A DNA stretch of 64,000 bases from Ruminiclostridium hungatei (GTDB lineage Bacteria > Bacillota > Clostridia > Acetivibrionales > DSM-1351), in contig NZ_MZGX01000026.1 of NCBI RefSeq assembly GCF_002051585.1, positions 1-64,000 of the forward strand, in the 5' to 3' direction. Below the pieces are notes generated by a model. That model saw nothing but the letters and a program-made list of their open reading frames with translations, searched no databases and was not told where the DNA came from. Positions 43,000 through 51,757 of the stretch are shown piece by piece (the stretch's first letter is position 1; every line of letters begins with the position of its first letter). Made by a program: the position numbers and the translations under genes.

Positions 43000-43917
43000 A
43001 TGTATGACGTCATTATAATCGGAGGCGGCCCTGCAGGTTACGCTGCTGCTCTTTACAGTTCAAGGGCAAAGTTTGATACTCTTGTTATTGAGAAAATGTT
43101 TACCGGGGGTCAAATGGCCACAACTGATGTTATGGAGAACTATCCCGGATTTGAAGAACCCATTGGCGGTTCCGACCTTGCTCTGAGAATGGAAAAACAG
43201 GCCAGAAAATTCGGCACAATGGTGCTCAATGATGAAGTAATAGAACTTGACCTTGATTCAAAAATCAAAGTTGTTAAAACCAGAAAAAACACCTATGAAT
43301 GCAAGGCTTTGATTTTGTGCATGGGTGCATACCCCAAAATGCTGGGGCTTGCCAAGGAAGAAAAATTCAGAGGAGCGGGAGTCTCGTATTGTGCCGTTTG
43401 CGACGGTGCATTTTATAAAAACAAAACCGTCGCCATCGTAGGGGGAGGCGACACCGCCGCAGAGGATGCACTTTACCTGGCAAGATTCTGTCCAAAGATT
43501 TATGTGATTCACAGACGGGACAAAATGAAGGCCACAAATATTCTTCAGGATGAATTATGCTGCAATAAAAAAATAGAATTTCTTTGGAACTCCGTTGTAG
43601 AGGAGATTGTAGGGGAATTTGGAGTGGAAGGCTTGAAAATTCGCAGCCTGACCACTCAGGAAACCACAGAGCTGGCTGTTGACGGTCTATTTGTGGCGAT
43701 AGGTCTCAATCCGAATATATCCCTGGTAAATGGAAAAGTTCAGCAAAACAGGGACGGCTACATTATTACGGACGAGAGAATGCAAACGAGCATTCCCGGT
43801 GTTTTTGCCGCCGGAGATATACGCCACAAATTCTTGAGGCAGGTTATTACCGCCGCGGCTGACGGTGCCACTGCCTCCTACTCCGCAGAGCTTTATATTA
43901 CCGAAAACAAATGGTGA
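43000..43917 (+). CDS. trxB: Thioredoxin-disulfide reductase (TrxB-like)
   Basis: A 305-residue flavoprotein disulfide reductase. The FAD motif VIIIGGGPAGYAAALYSSRA, the redox pair YCAVCDGAF (CxxC), the NAD(P) motif VAIVGGGDTAAEDALYLA with HRRDKMKA, and the C-terminal GVFAAGDIRHKFLRQVITAAADGATAS are all in TrxB order. HRRDK in the nucleotide site suggests NADPH, although clostridial paralogues may use ferredoxin or NADH. ATG 43000 has AAAAGGGG upstream. Could be a specialised paralogue since no thioredoxin gene is adjacent. Confidence 0.9.
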   Translation: MYDVIIIGGGPAGYAAALYSSRAKFDTLVIEKMFTGGQMATTDVMENYPGFEEPIGGSDLALRMEKQARKFGTMVLNDEVIELDLDSKIKVVKTRKNTYECKALILCMGAYPKMLGLAKEEKFRGAGVSYCAVCDGAFYKNKTVAIVGGGDTAAEDALYLARFCPKIYVIHRRDKMKATNILQDELCCNKKIEFLWNSVVEEIVGEFGVEGLKIRSLTTQETTELAVDGLFVAIGLNPNISLVNGKVQQNRDGYIITDERMQTSIPGVFAAGDIRHKFLRQVITAAADGATASYSAELYITENKW

Positions 43918-43992
43918 AACCTTCCGCGTTTTTTTTGATTTCAGAGGGGCAATATAATCATGAATTCTTAAAAGAAAGGGTGATTATATTAT

Positions 43993-44418
43993 ATGAAGGT
44001 TAGAGACGTGATGACCAAAGATGTTGCTTATGTCAATCCGGCAGCCAGCATTGTTGAAACAGCAAAGCTGATGCAGCAGCATAACGTAGGCTCGATTCCG
44101 GTTTGTGACCAGAGCGGCGTTGTAGGTATTATAACAGATAGAGATATAGTTGTCAGAACTGTTGCAAACGGAAAGAATCCACAGCAGACTCCGGTTACAG
44201 AAATAATGACTACAGGCGTGGCAACTGTTTCTCCTGACATGGATATGCACGATGTAGCACAAAAAATGTCTACCAGTCAGATAAGAAGAGTTCCGGTTGT
44301 AGAAAACAACAGTCTCGTAGGGATTGTTGCCCTGGGTGACATAGCTGTTGATGCCAAATATTATACCCAGGTTGCAGATACACTTGAAAATATTTCAAAT
44401 CCTTCAACACCGCAGTAA
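43993..44418 (+). CDS. CBS-domain pair protein
   Basis: A 141-residue protein made of two CBS domains (about residues 1-60 and 68-125; MTKDVAYVNPAASIVETAKLM and MTTGVATVSPDMDMHDVAQKM), with GIITDRDIVVR and GIVALGDIAV closing each. Stand-alone CBS pairs bind adenine nucleotides and act as energy or redox sensors on partner enzymes. It follows trxB by 75 bases and ends at a strong terminator, so the two may be cotranscribed. No partner is evident. Confidence 0.9.
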   Translation: MKVRDVMTKDVAYVNPAASIVETAKLMQQHNVGSIPVCDQSGVVGIITDRDIVVRTVANGKNPQQTPVTEIMTTGVATVSPDMDMHDVAQKMSTSQIRRVPVVENNSLVGIVALGDIAVDAKYYTQVADTLENISNPSTPQ

Positions 44419-44432
44419 TTGACTTTATGACG

Positions 44433-44476
44433 GGCCTTCTGCCGGCATGCTTCTTATATGCCTCCGGCAGAAGGCC
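44433..44476. terminator. Bidirectional GC-rich terminator
   Basis: GGCCTTCTGCCGG and CCGGCAGAAGGCC pair perfectly over 13 bases with an 18-base loop, followed by GATTTT. It separates the CBS gene from the convergent SLH gene. Confidence 0.85.
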
Positions 44477-44541
44477 GATTTTACCAGGTGCCTTCCTTCC
44501 ATTATTTCAAAGTCTGGATATACCCAATGAAAAAATAAAAG

Positions 44542-46323
44542 TTACTCCATTGGATTTGCAATATTTATATTCTCACCTGTTTTACTGAATTCGGCTGTAG
44601 CAGTGAGAACCAACTCCAGGCCGAATCCATCCTGTTCCATACCTGCGGTCAATTTCACCGTCTGCTTTACCAGGTGGCCCTTGTTATTGACATAGGCTTC
44701 TATCTTCATATTGATGCCCTTGTTGTATAATTCCTCCAGAGACAGGCCTCCCAGCAAGTCGGAGGGCACGAGATCATACATGAATTCCTTTCCTGCTTTT
44801 ATCTGGTATTTTGTAACTTCCTCGCCATTTAAAACAGTTGTCCCGGCAAAAGTAATCTTCATTTTGCCGTATGAATCCAGCAGCTTTTGTGTCTCAGCCT
44901 TGTCAGCCTCCTGGTCATAATACATAATACCCTGTTCCAAGGCGTCTTCCACTGTAATCTTACTCCAGACTCCAGTTTCCATGTCTTTTGAATACAATTG
45001 CCGGCCGATTTTAACAACCTGGTATTCTTCCTTCTGTTCACCGTATATTGGGTCATATGCCTTCAGCTTTGTCAGGGAAGTGGAATCAGACCCGTTATTT
45101 GCACCTTCCATAGTATACTCCAGCCCCATTATTTCTTCCCTGTTAATGGTATCTGTCATAGTCAGACTCATGGTGGTTTTGTATTCACCCTTGAAATCCA
45201 GCATGTTTTTCAAAGCATTGTACAAAGCCGGATTAGCGGCTGACAGATTGTCTTTAACGGACAGCAGGTTTGTTTTTGTATTCCGGTCAAGGCTCATTCC
45301 CATGGCAGAAACAACCTCCTTGACAGGTAAAAGCACCTCGGCTCCGGAAATTACCGGTGTTACCGCCATGGTTACAGCATTACCGGCAGCTTCCGGATCG
45401 GTAAAGGGATTTCCGCCGCCCAGATAATTTACATATGCTGTAGAACTGCCAATGCTAAAGTATATATTCTTGTCTTCCGTAATATTTTTCACTACAACAC
45501 CAGTTTTTGCCTCATCCACGGTCACAACAGCACCCATTTTAACAAATGCCTGTGCCGGAGCAAGTATTTCACCGTTCTGCACCACTGGATCTTCCGTCAG
45601 CTTCAGAATATCCCCGTTGAAAATAATAATCGGTTTTCTTATAAGGCTGGCAGACTGATTGATTTTCTCACTGTTTTTTAAAAAGTTGTATAGTATGACA
45701 GCTATCTGTTCCTTGGTAGCCTTCCCTGCGGGTGAAAAGGTATTTGAACCTGTACCGCTCATAATATTATTGGAAATCGCAAACTGGATTGAGGCTTTTG
45801 CCCAGTCTGACATGCTTGCTTCATCTGAAAAAACCGATAATCCCTCAATACCCTGCCCTGAAAGCACGGCTTCTCCTGACAGCGAAAGACTGTTCAGCAG
45901 CATTACCGTCACCTGTTCCCTGGTGCTCATGCTATTTGCGCCGAACTTGCCGTTTCCTGTGCCGCTTACTATACCTTCCCTGGTTGCAGCCTCAACATAT
46001 TTATATGCCCAGTGACTGGCGGGCACATCGCTGAAAGTGGGTGTCTTGGGTAAGTTTGACGTGTCCAGGTTCAAGGCCTTTACAATAATCGTAACCAGCT
46101 CTGCTCTGCTGATTTTCTTAGCGGGATTAAAATACCCGTATTGGTCACCGCTGATTACACCATTGCCTGCCATCCATTGTACGGCCTCCCTTGCATATGA
46201 GGAAGCCTTTGACAAATCCCTGACAGACGCTGCCTGTGCAGGTAAAGCCCCTGCAAATATACCTGCAGAAAGAACAGCTGCGGCAATTGCTTTTGTGAAT
46301 CTATTCAGATGTTTTTTTTGCAT
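44542..46323 (-). CDS. S-layer-homology protein with copper-amine-oxidase-like domain
   Basis: A 593-residue exported protein. A signal peptide (KAIAAAVLSAGIFAGALPAQA) is followed by three SLH repeats (about residues 38-85, 95-150, 165-220; FNPAKKISRAELVTIIVKAL is the clearest). These anchor it to pyruvylated cell-wall polymer. Next is a copper-amine-oxidase N-terminal-like domain (about 225-350; EILAPAQAFVKMGAVVTVDE). The last 230 residues (SLTMTDTINREEIMGLEYTMEG..., YNKGINMKIEAYVNNKGHLVK) resemble LppX/LprAFG-type lipid-binding beta folds of Firmicute envelope proteins. ATG behind GAGGTGA. Surface role, ligand unknown. Confidence 0.85.
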   Translation of the reverse strand: MQKKHLNRFTKAIAAAVLSAGIFAGALPAQAASVRDLSKASSYAREAVQWMAGNGVISGDQYGYFNPAKKISRAELVTIIVKALNLDTSNLPKTPTFSDVPASHWAYKYVEAATREGIVSGTGNGKFGANSMSTREQVTVMLLNSLSLSGEAVLSGQGIEGLSVFSDEASMSDWAKASIQFAISNNIMSGTGSNTFSPAGKATKEQIAVILYNFLKNSEKINQSASLIRKPIIIFNGDILKLTEDPVVQNGEILAPAQAFVKMGAVVTVDEAKTGVVVKNITEDKNIYFSIGSSTAYVNYLGGGNPFTDPEAAGNAVTMAVTPVISGAEVLLPVKEVVSAMGMSLDRNTKTNLLSVKDNLSAANPALYNALKNMLDFKGEYKTTMSLTMTDTINREEIMGLEYTMEGANNGSDSTSLTKLKAYDPIYGEQKEEYQVVKIGRQLYSKDMETGVWSKITVEDALEQGIMYYDQEADKAETQKLLDSYGKMKITFAGTTVLNGEEVTKYQIKAGKEFMYDLVPSDLLGGLSLEELYNKGINMKIEAYVNNKGHLVKQTVKLTAGMEQDGFGLELVLTATAEFSKTGENINIANPME

Positions 46324-46451
46324 ATGTCACCTCAAAAGTTATTTTGTCTAAAGACAAACTCTATATTATCAACTTTATGTTAACTAATCCATCTGTAATA
46401 GTTGCCAGAAATGCTAAACCATATGGAAAATAGCACAGGGACAAAAGTATA

Positions 46452-46590
46452 CTATCCTTGACTATTCTCCAAGGCCTGTATCCCTTCATATGCCGGGTCG
46501 GTTATATAAGCCGTATATCCTGTAGTCTGGACGAACTTACTTATTTTGACCGGAGTGAGAATCCCAATCTCGTCATAAGATGCTGTCAAG
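46452..46590 (-). pseudogene. C-terminal gene remnant
   Basis: A startless frame of about 45 codons ending at TAG 46452 reads SYDEIGILTPVKISKFVQ, then TTGYTAYITDPAYEGIQALENS. It looks like protein but lacks an N-terminus, and nothing precedes it. Product not recognised. The remaining intergenic sequence at 46324-46657 shows no other feature. Confidence 0.35.
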
Positions 46591-46657
46591 TGGGGACTAG
46601 TAAATTTTTATTTTTCTTACAGATGCAAATACTATCAAAAATACTATCACAAAAGTC

Positions 46658-46688
46658 TTGACTATTACGTTGCGTTATAGTTTACAAT
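46658..46688 (+). promoter_or_regulatory. MerR-type promoter with 19-base spacer and operator
   Basis: TTGACT (46658-46663) and TACAAT (46683-46688) are separated by 19 bases, the stretched spacing that MerR activators correct. The palindrome ACTATTACG-TTG-CGTTATAGT (46661-46681, one mismatch) fills the spacer. Confidence 0.85.
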
Positions 46689-46714
46689 GATATTTGCAAG
46701 GGAGAGTGTAAGAA

Positions 46715-47458
46715 ATGAATGCAAAGGAAGTAGCAAAAATAACTGGTGTAAGTGTGCGCACACTTCATCATTATGACACAATTTCAATCCTTAGTCCAAG
46801 TCGTAATCCGGAAAACGGCTATCGCGAATACTCAGACGATGATATGGACAGGCTTCAACAAATCTTGTTCTTTAAAGAATGCGGCTTCTCTCTTGCACAA
46901 ATCAAGGGACTTTTAAACAGTCCCGGTTTTGATAGAGAAAAGGCGTTCGATTTACAGAAGAAATTTCTTCTGCATGAAAAAAGACGTATTGAATTGATGC
47001 TTGAAACTCTTGAGAAATCAGTACAAAATATGAAAGGAAAGATGACAATGAGTATCAAAGATAAGTTTCATGGGTTTGATTTTACAAGTAATCCATATGA
47101 AGACGAAGCGAGGCGTTTATGGGGCGACAAGGCTGTGGATCAAAGCAATGCCCACATAAAGTCACTATCGCAAAATGAACAAGAGGCAATAGCAAAAGGC
47201 ATGGATGATTTGTTTACAGATCTGGCAAAGATAAGGAATGCGCTACCCGACTCTGCAACAGCACAAGCAGCTATGGATAAAATGTACAACCACTTCAATT
47301 CAAACTTTGGTTACAGATATTCTCTGGAGGCTTTTGCCGGGGTTGGCCAAATGTATGTTGCCGACGAAAGATTTACTGTAAATATAGACAAATATGGCGA
47401 CGGCCTGTCTAAGTTTTTATCCGAAGCTATGAAAATTTATGCCGAGAGCCAGAAATAG
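46715..47458 (+). CDS. MerR-family regulator with TipAS drug-binding domain
   Basis: A 247-residue regulator. The MerR winged helix (residues 1-70: VAKITGVSVRTLHHYDTISILSP, RLQQILFFKECGFSL) is followed by a coiled coil and a TipAS domain (about 130-245; YEDEARRLWGD, FTDLAKIRNALPDSATAQAA, YVADERFTVNIDKYGDGLSKFL), as in TipA and Mta, which bind thiopeptides or other drugs. It lies behind its own 19-base-spacer promoter, so it is expected to be autoactivated on ligand binding. No efflux gene follows directly; its targets must be elsewhere. Confidence 0.92.
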   Translation: MNAKEVAKITGVSVRTLHHYDTISILSPSRNPENGYREYSDDDMDRLQQILFFKECGFSLAQIKGLLNSPGFDREKAFDLQKKFLLHEKRRIELMLETLEKSVQNMKGKMTMSIKDKFHGFDFTSNPYEDEARRLWGDKAVDQSNAHIKSLSQNEQEAIAKGMDDLFTDLAKIRNALPDSATAQAAMDKMYNHFNSNFGYRYSLEAFAGVGQMYVADERFTVNIDKYGDGLSKFLSEAMKIYAESQK

Positions 47459-47574
47459 AAGGCCATAAACAATAAGCAATATACTGACAAAGTGATATCT
47501 CAAATTGTCAGTACATTGCTTTCGATACTGGAAATTTATCTGCACAATCAGGTTGAAATTTATTTTTGGGGATG

Positions 47575-47656
47575 TTACCATATGCAATCGTTCCGCCAAT
47601 TTTTCCTGAGAAAACCCCTTTTGCTTGCGCAGATTTTTAAGATTTTCACCAAACAT
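47575..47656 (-). pseudogene. Truncated Xre-family HTH regulator
   Basis: A strong site (AAAGGAGG) and ATG 47656 start the classic Xre opening MFGENLKNLRKQKGFSQEKL, AERLHMV. After 27 residues the similarity stops where the second half of the HTH should follow; the frame runs on into unrelated sequence to 47417. It is a remnant left by a deletion. A perfect nine-base inverted repeat (47482-47490 and 47505-47513) without T run lies nearby. No other gene is seen in 47459-47839. Confidence 0.75.
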
Positions 47657-47839
47657 GTTGCCTGCCTCCTTTGCATACCTTTACAATACCTTATAATTAT
47701 CGTTGCGGCAAGCAACGCAGGATAACAATATCAATAAAAATAGATTTATATTTTATTTTAACAGTATTTCACTTAAACAAACTGCAACACATAGTATATA
47801 ATAGCAATTTATTGATATTTAATATGAAAAGAGGTTGCT

Positions 47840-48505
47840 ATGAGTTATACAAATCCCCATGGACACCCCCAGGGCTTGCCCGGTAAGGTAACAAACCTTT
47901 TAAGGCAGGTGATGATCGCAGAAATTGTTGCTATCAACGGATACCAGAAACATATTCTGAGTTCAAATATAGCTGCTGTGAATGAAGCCTGGTATCATAT
48001 CATGCTTGAAGAAAAAAGCCATTACATAATCGCACTTGATTTACTTAGAAAATATGACACGGCTGAATACAATTATTTTATGACACCTCACGAAATCAAT
48101 CCCGGACCGGAGACAGGTCAAAATTCAGTAAATATACAAAAAACTCAGAATATTCAACTTCCTTCAAATACTCCCAACACCTCCAACACTCCAAATCACT
48201 ATTACAATATACAAAAGCTTCAAAACACCAATCCCAATACCGCCCATAATTCAGGAAAAAAATCCTCCGCCTCCTCGCAGCAAAACCGCATCATCACCTA
48301 CGATAAGCTGTTAATTTTAAATAATATCAGAGATGATATCAAGGGAGAGCTTGAAGCTGTCATTCTCTATGAAGATGAAATAGCTCATATCCAGCAAAAG
48401 GATATCCGGCAGGCGCTGCAAAAGATTATAGACGATGAGAAGGAACATACTGAGCATCTTACACAGGTTTTGTTTGCATTTGATTCCGATCCGTATAAGG
48501 CTTGA
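47840..48505 (+). CDS. Ferritin-like diiron protein with Asn/Thr-rich insert
   Basis: A 221-residue protein built from two halves of a ferritin-like four-helix bundle. The first pair of helices holds E28 (MIAEIVAINGYQKH) and ExxH at 58/61 (LEEKSHYIIALDLL). The second holds GELEAVILYEDEIAHI and DDEKEHTEHLTQVL (second ExxH). All diiron ligands of the rubrerythrin/Mn-catalase type appear present. Between the halves, about residues 86-155 form a low-complexity Asn/Gln/Thr/Pro stretch (PSNTPNTSNTPNHYYNIQ). Related proteins in Clostridia lack such an insert to my knowledge. Possible roles are peroxide defence or a spore coat component. Confidence 0.75.
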   Translation: MSYTNPHGHPQGLPGKVTNLLRQVMIAEIVAINGYQKHILSSNIAAVNEAWYHIMLEEKSHYIIALDLLRKYDTAEYNYFMTPHEINPGPETGQNSVNIQKTQNIQLPSNTPNTSNTPNHYYNIQKLQNTNPNTAHNSGKKSSASSQQNRIITYDKLLILNNIRDDIKGELEAVILYEDEIAHIQQKDIRQALQKIIDDEKEHTEHLTQVLFAFDSDPYKA

Positions 48506-48551
48506 ATTACTATTGCTCCTCCAGGTTATTATAAATATTAGGTAAAGTAGC

Positions 48552-48583
48552 AAAGTGGGAAAATTAAAATATTTTCCCACTTT
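48552..48583 (+). terminator. Terminator after the ferritin-like gene
   Basis: AAAGTGGGAAAAT and ATATTTTCCCACTTT pair over 13 bases with a very short loop. Confidence 0.8.
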
Positions 48584-48715
48584 CCTCTGTGTGCCACGTG
48601 TTGCCCCTGTTCCCTGTAATTCCTGTTTCCCTCGTTTCAATCACCCTGCATTTGTTATAAAGAAACAAAGGGATTACTGCTTGATTTTACTTGCAGAAAG
48701 GAGAGGATATTTTCA

Positions 48716-49420
48716 CTAAATGATCCTTACTATATGCTGGGATATTCTTGTATACTTTTCAATAACAGACGAATCATGACTGGGTAAAGGAATAATGCCC
48801 TCTTTATGTACCTGCTTGATAAACTCCCAATTCTTCTCTAAGCTATACACATTTCCATTTGGAATCTGCCTTTCAAAGTTATCAAGCAAATATGTCTCAT
48901 CTCCTGAGATGACAAACTTTTCTTCTCCTTCACGAAAATAAATTACAGAAGATCCTTTCGTATGTCCACCGATTACCTTAAAACAAAATGAACCTTGAAC
49001 TTCAAATACATCTTCAACAATTTGAATTTTTGATGTCTGCATTAGTTGGCTTGTAACCCTTGGATATGCCTTTTGAATTTCCTTCCACGCATCTTTTGAA
49101 ACTATTATTTCCGCTCCTTGGTACAATTCCAAATTTTCAACATGATCAAAATGTTCATGCGTTATAAAGATTATATCTGCTCTTCCTCCTGTTAAGGCAA
49201 GCACTTCCTCCTCAACATCAAGCAAATGCGTACCAAATCCCTTTGCTGTTTCTTTGCTTCGAAAACCGGTATCAAATAAAACCACCTGCTTTCCTATCTT
49301 TGCAACATAGTACAAAAACACAAACCCAGGCACCAACACCGTTCGCTCGTCATTATGATAAATTGTACGATAATCTGCATATTTAAATTCGTTTGCATAG
49401 TGCACTGCATAAAGTTCCAT
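48716..49420 (-). CDS. MBL-fold hydrolase, quorum-quenching-lactonase-like
   Basis: A 234-residue metallo-beta-lactamase-fold enzyme. The metal motif FITHEHFDHVENL (HxHxDH), GGHTKGSSVIYF, SGDETYLLDN and the final LPSHD supply the ligands. The order and the VLFDTGF and PGFVFLYYV segments resemble N-acyl-homoserine lactonases (AttM/AiiA group), but the true substrate in an anaerobe is uncertain. Independent transcription unit on the minus strand; a separate ATG is clear, the ribosome site is modest. Confidence 0.8.
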   Translation of the reverse strand: MELYAVHYANEFKYADYRTIYHNDERTVLVPGFVFLYYVAKIGKQVVLFDTGFRSKETAKGFGTHLLDVEEEVLALTGGRADIIFITHEHFDHVENLELYQGAEIIVSKDAWKEIQKAYPRVTSQLMQTSKIQIVEDVFEVQGSFCFKVIGGHTKGSSVIYFREGEEKFVISGDETYLLDNFERQIPNGNVYSLEKNWEFIKQVHKEGIIPLPSHDSSVIEKYTRISQHIVRII

Positions 49421-49523
49421 CTTTTTTAACTCCGTAAGCTCATTAATATTCTCTATGAACTCCTTAGTCCTTTCGTTTAGATTTTATCTGGCAAAAGTGG
49501 GTCACCTCAGTGTGGCCGTCAGT

Positions 49524-50828
49524 TCACCTCTTAATGTCCCAATTACCATTTATTCCAAGCATGTTCTTAGCAACACTTTTTGATAGTTCAAGCCCATCAT
49601 CACTATTAGTCAACACAATGATGTATTTATTTTGTTCGGGATATAAGACAATTAAACTTTGAAAACCGGGATTAATTCCAGAGTGCCAATAAGTATTTCT
49701 ATTCTGGCTTTCCCGTTCAATCGCAATACCTAGGCCCCAACTGTTGGTGCTGTCAATATTAATTGCCGGCTGGAACATACCTTTCATAGTCTCATTACTT
49801 CCATTATACCGCTTCATTAACTCGTCACAAAACAAAGCCATATCACTGCTTGTAGATTTTAATGAGTAAGCACAATTAGCTTTTTTTGAAATTATATCAT
49901 TTGTAACGGGTATTGTTATTGAAACAGCTAAACTTAAAACAATTACAAGCACAGTAAATACAGGTAATATGGAATAAAACATTTTCCTGCTTTTTCGTGT
50001 TAAAAATGTCAGCAGACATATTATGATAAAGTAAATCAAAAAGACTACCAAAACCTTTGATATCAAAACAAATAAAAGGAATATGGTATTAATAACGAAT
50101 GCTGCTAAAACAGCAACAATAAAACTGATTCTTAATGAAAAATACTTGAATTTCGTTACTCTTCCAATGAAAGCTCCTAATAAAAACAGGAGGCAAAATG
50201 CCACAATAAAAATAAGTAATGAAAAAAGTATAGCAGATGAAAGCTTCATATAAGGTACTACTGTTTTCGCTTTCTCATATGTACTGTTTTTCATTCCCAA
50301 TGGGTTAAATACATATTCTTCAGCAGCTTGTTCCATTGATAACCCGCTAACACTCTCAATAACGCTTTGTAAATAAATATAACCAACCCCGGAGTATCTA
50401 AACTCAGATCCAGGAGAAGAATACAATTTCTTATCAATTCCAAGTTCGTATGATGGAGAGAACCCGGCTGTGTGGGATAGCAATTGCCTTACCGTTATGT
50501 CATTAAGTCTTTCGTCGGCTGTTAATAAGTCAGCAGGCAGATAATTTGCAATTTTGCTATCTAAGCTCAGTTTTCCTTCATCAATCAGTGAGAGAGTTAT
50601 ATACGCAGCAACTAATTTTCCATTTGAAGCCAATTCATAAACTGATGTTTCGGTTATCCCTGTACAAAAATTCTCAAACGTAGTCTTACCGTATTCTGAA
50701 TAAGCAATAGAACAAGCATTAATTTTACTTTCATTAACAATTGCTTCTACTGATTCAGCCCCAAGAACAGGTAATGTAGTAGAATAAAATACAAGTATAC
50801 ATACTAAGAACACTAGGATTTTTCTCAT
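49524..50828 (-). CDS. Serine hydrolase (beta-lactamase class C/PBP-like) with membrane domain inserted
   Basis: A 434-residue exported protein. A signal sequence (KILVFLVCILVFYSTTLPVLGA) precedes a serine beta-lactamase-like domain with SxxK in ELASNGKLVAA, a Tyr motif FRYSGVGYIYLQ (YSG where YxN is usual) and the third motif WHSGINPGFQ. Between the second and third motifs, about residues 195-310, four or five membrane helices are inserted (ILFSLLIFIVAFCLLFLLGAF, ISFIVAVLAAFVINTIFLLF, VLVVFLIYFIIICLLTF, YSILPVFTVLVIVLSLAVSI). The family includes esterases, D-peptidases and penicillin-recognising proteins. ATG 50828 has a GAAGGAG site. It is cotranscribed with the TetR gene 14 bases upstream. 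Confidence 0.82.
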   Translation of the reverse strand: MRKILVFLVCILVFYSTTLPVLGAESVEAIVNESKINACSIAYSEYGKTTFENFCTGITETSVYELASNGKLVAAYITLSLIDEGKLSLDSKIANYLPADLLTADERLNDITVRQLLSHTAGFSPSYELGIDKKLYSSPGSEFRYSGVGYIYLQSVIESVSGLSMEQAAEEYVFNPLGMKNSTYEKAKTVVPYMKLSSAILFSLLIFIVAFCLLFLLGAFIGRVTKFKYFSLRISFIVAVLAAFVINTIFLLFVLISKVLVVFLIYFIIICLLTFLTRKSRKMFYSILPVFTVLVIVLSLAVSITIPVTNDIISKKANCAYSLKSTSSDMALFCDELMKRYNGSNETMKGMFQPAINIDSTNSWGLGIAIERESQNRNTYWHSGINPGFQSLIVLYPEQNKYIIVLTNSDDGLELSKSVAKNMLGINGNWDIKR

Positions 50829-50842
50829 ATGTTGTCTCCTTC

Positions 50843-51517
50843 TTATGTAGGGCATTGCTTGCCCAATAGTGTAAGTGTACTGATATAAAGGCTTTTTATT
50901 AATTGCTTTTCATCAAAGACAATAAGTGGTGGCTTTTCTGTTGCCGGCAGATAGCATTTCGTAAGTGTCACATCTCGTATTATCCCATCAAAAGCCGCAA
51001 TAATAAATGCAACCACCTCTTTCAAAGGTATAATTGGAGTAAAATATCCCGATTCGGTTTGTTCAAATAACAAGACGTACATTTTTTGTGTTAAATATTC
51101 AAATACAGTTATTGACTCAACATTTTTGGTAATTTTATCTCTTCTTTTAGTGTCATGCGCAAAAAATGTTCCCAATTCAAATAGGATTTTATTATAACTA
51201 ATCAGCATATCAGAAAAATAAAGCTCAGAGAAAGAGAATAGATTAAGTAAAATAGTTTCTGGTGAATCCTTCGACTCCACTAATGCATTGATTTGTTCAA
51301 TATAGTTTTTTTGTGCATTGGCACGATTAATGAGAGCAGCAAATACTTCATCAATATCAGAAAAGTATTTATATACACCTCCTTGGCTCATTCCTGATTG
51401 GGATACAATATCAGACATCTTCACATCATACACAGGTTTATGATTACATATCTGTAAAGCAATATCCAATAGTTTATTTTTCTTTTCTTGATAGTAACCG
51501 TATTTGACTTTAGGCAT
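50843..51517 (-). CDS. TetR-family transcriptional regulator
   Basis: A 224-residue regulator with the N-terminal HTH (YDVKMSDIVSQSGMSQGGVYKYFSDIDEVF) and a helical ligand-binding domain. ATG 51517 has GGGAG upstream. It is the first gene of a two-gene operon with the serine hydrolase. Two copies of a GACA(A)-N-TGTC palindrome flank its promoter region, so it likely represses its own operon until a ligand binds. Ligand unknown; it may sense a cell-wall-active compound, given the partner. Confidence 0.88.
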   Translation of the reverse strand: MPKVKYGYYQEKKNKLLDIALQICNHKPVYDVKMSDIVSQSGMSQGGVYKYFSDIDEVFAALINRANAQKNYIEQINALVESKDSPETILLNLFSFSELYFSDMLISYNKILFELGTFFAHDTKRRDKITKNVESITVFEYLTQKMYVLLFEQTESGYFTPIIPLKEVVAFIIAAFDGIIRDVTLTKCYLPATEKPPLIVFDEKQLIKSLYISTLTLLGKQCPT

Positions 51518-51535
51518 ATTTTCTCCCAAATAAAC

Positions 51536-51606
51536 GACAATGTTGTCTTTTTATAAGAATATCATATTATTAACCCTACAATCAATATAAAAACGACAAT
51601 ACTGTC
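51536..51606 (-). promoter_or_regulatory. Twin operators of the TetR/serine hydrolase operon
   Basis: GACAATGTTGTC (51536-51547, perfect palindrome) and GACAATACTGTC (51595-51606) both sit in the same context (AAACGACAAT...TGTCTTTTT) 59 bases apart. A weak promoter (TTGATT, ATATTC) lies between them on the minus strand. Confidence 0.75.
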
Positions 51607-51724
51607 TTTTTTAAATCACTTGGGGTATGTGTGAAATAATCCAGTTTTTCATTGATATCTCTCCCGTCTTGACTTTAACTCATTTTCAACGCCGAAACTA
51701 TGTTGTTTTTCGCTGGACACGCGC

Positions 51725-51757
51725 AGCAAAAAAAGGCCCTTTACGGGCCTTTTTGCT
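51725..51757 (-). terminator. Terminator of the SASP gene
   Basis: AGCAAAAAGGCCC and GGGCCTTTTTTTGCT pair around a short TTTAC-type loop directly after the SASP stop codon, with a long T run on the minus strand. Confidence 0.9.

Noticed and set aside
47482-47513. Perfect nine-base hairpin after the MerR-TipAS gene as a terminator
   Set aside because: There is no T run on either side, so I kept it only as an inverted repeat in the note on the Xre remnant.
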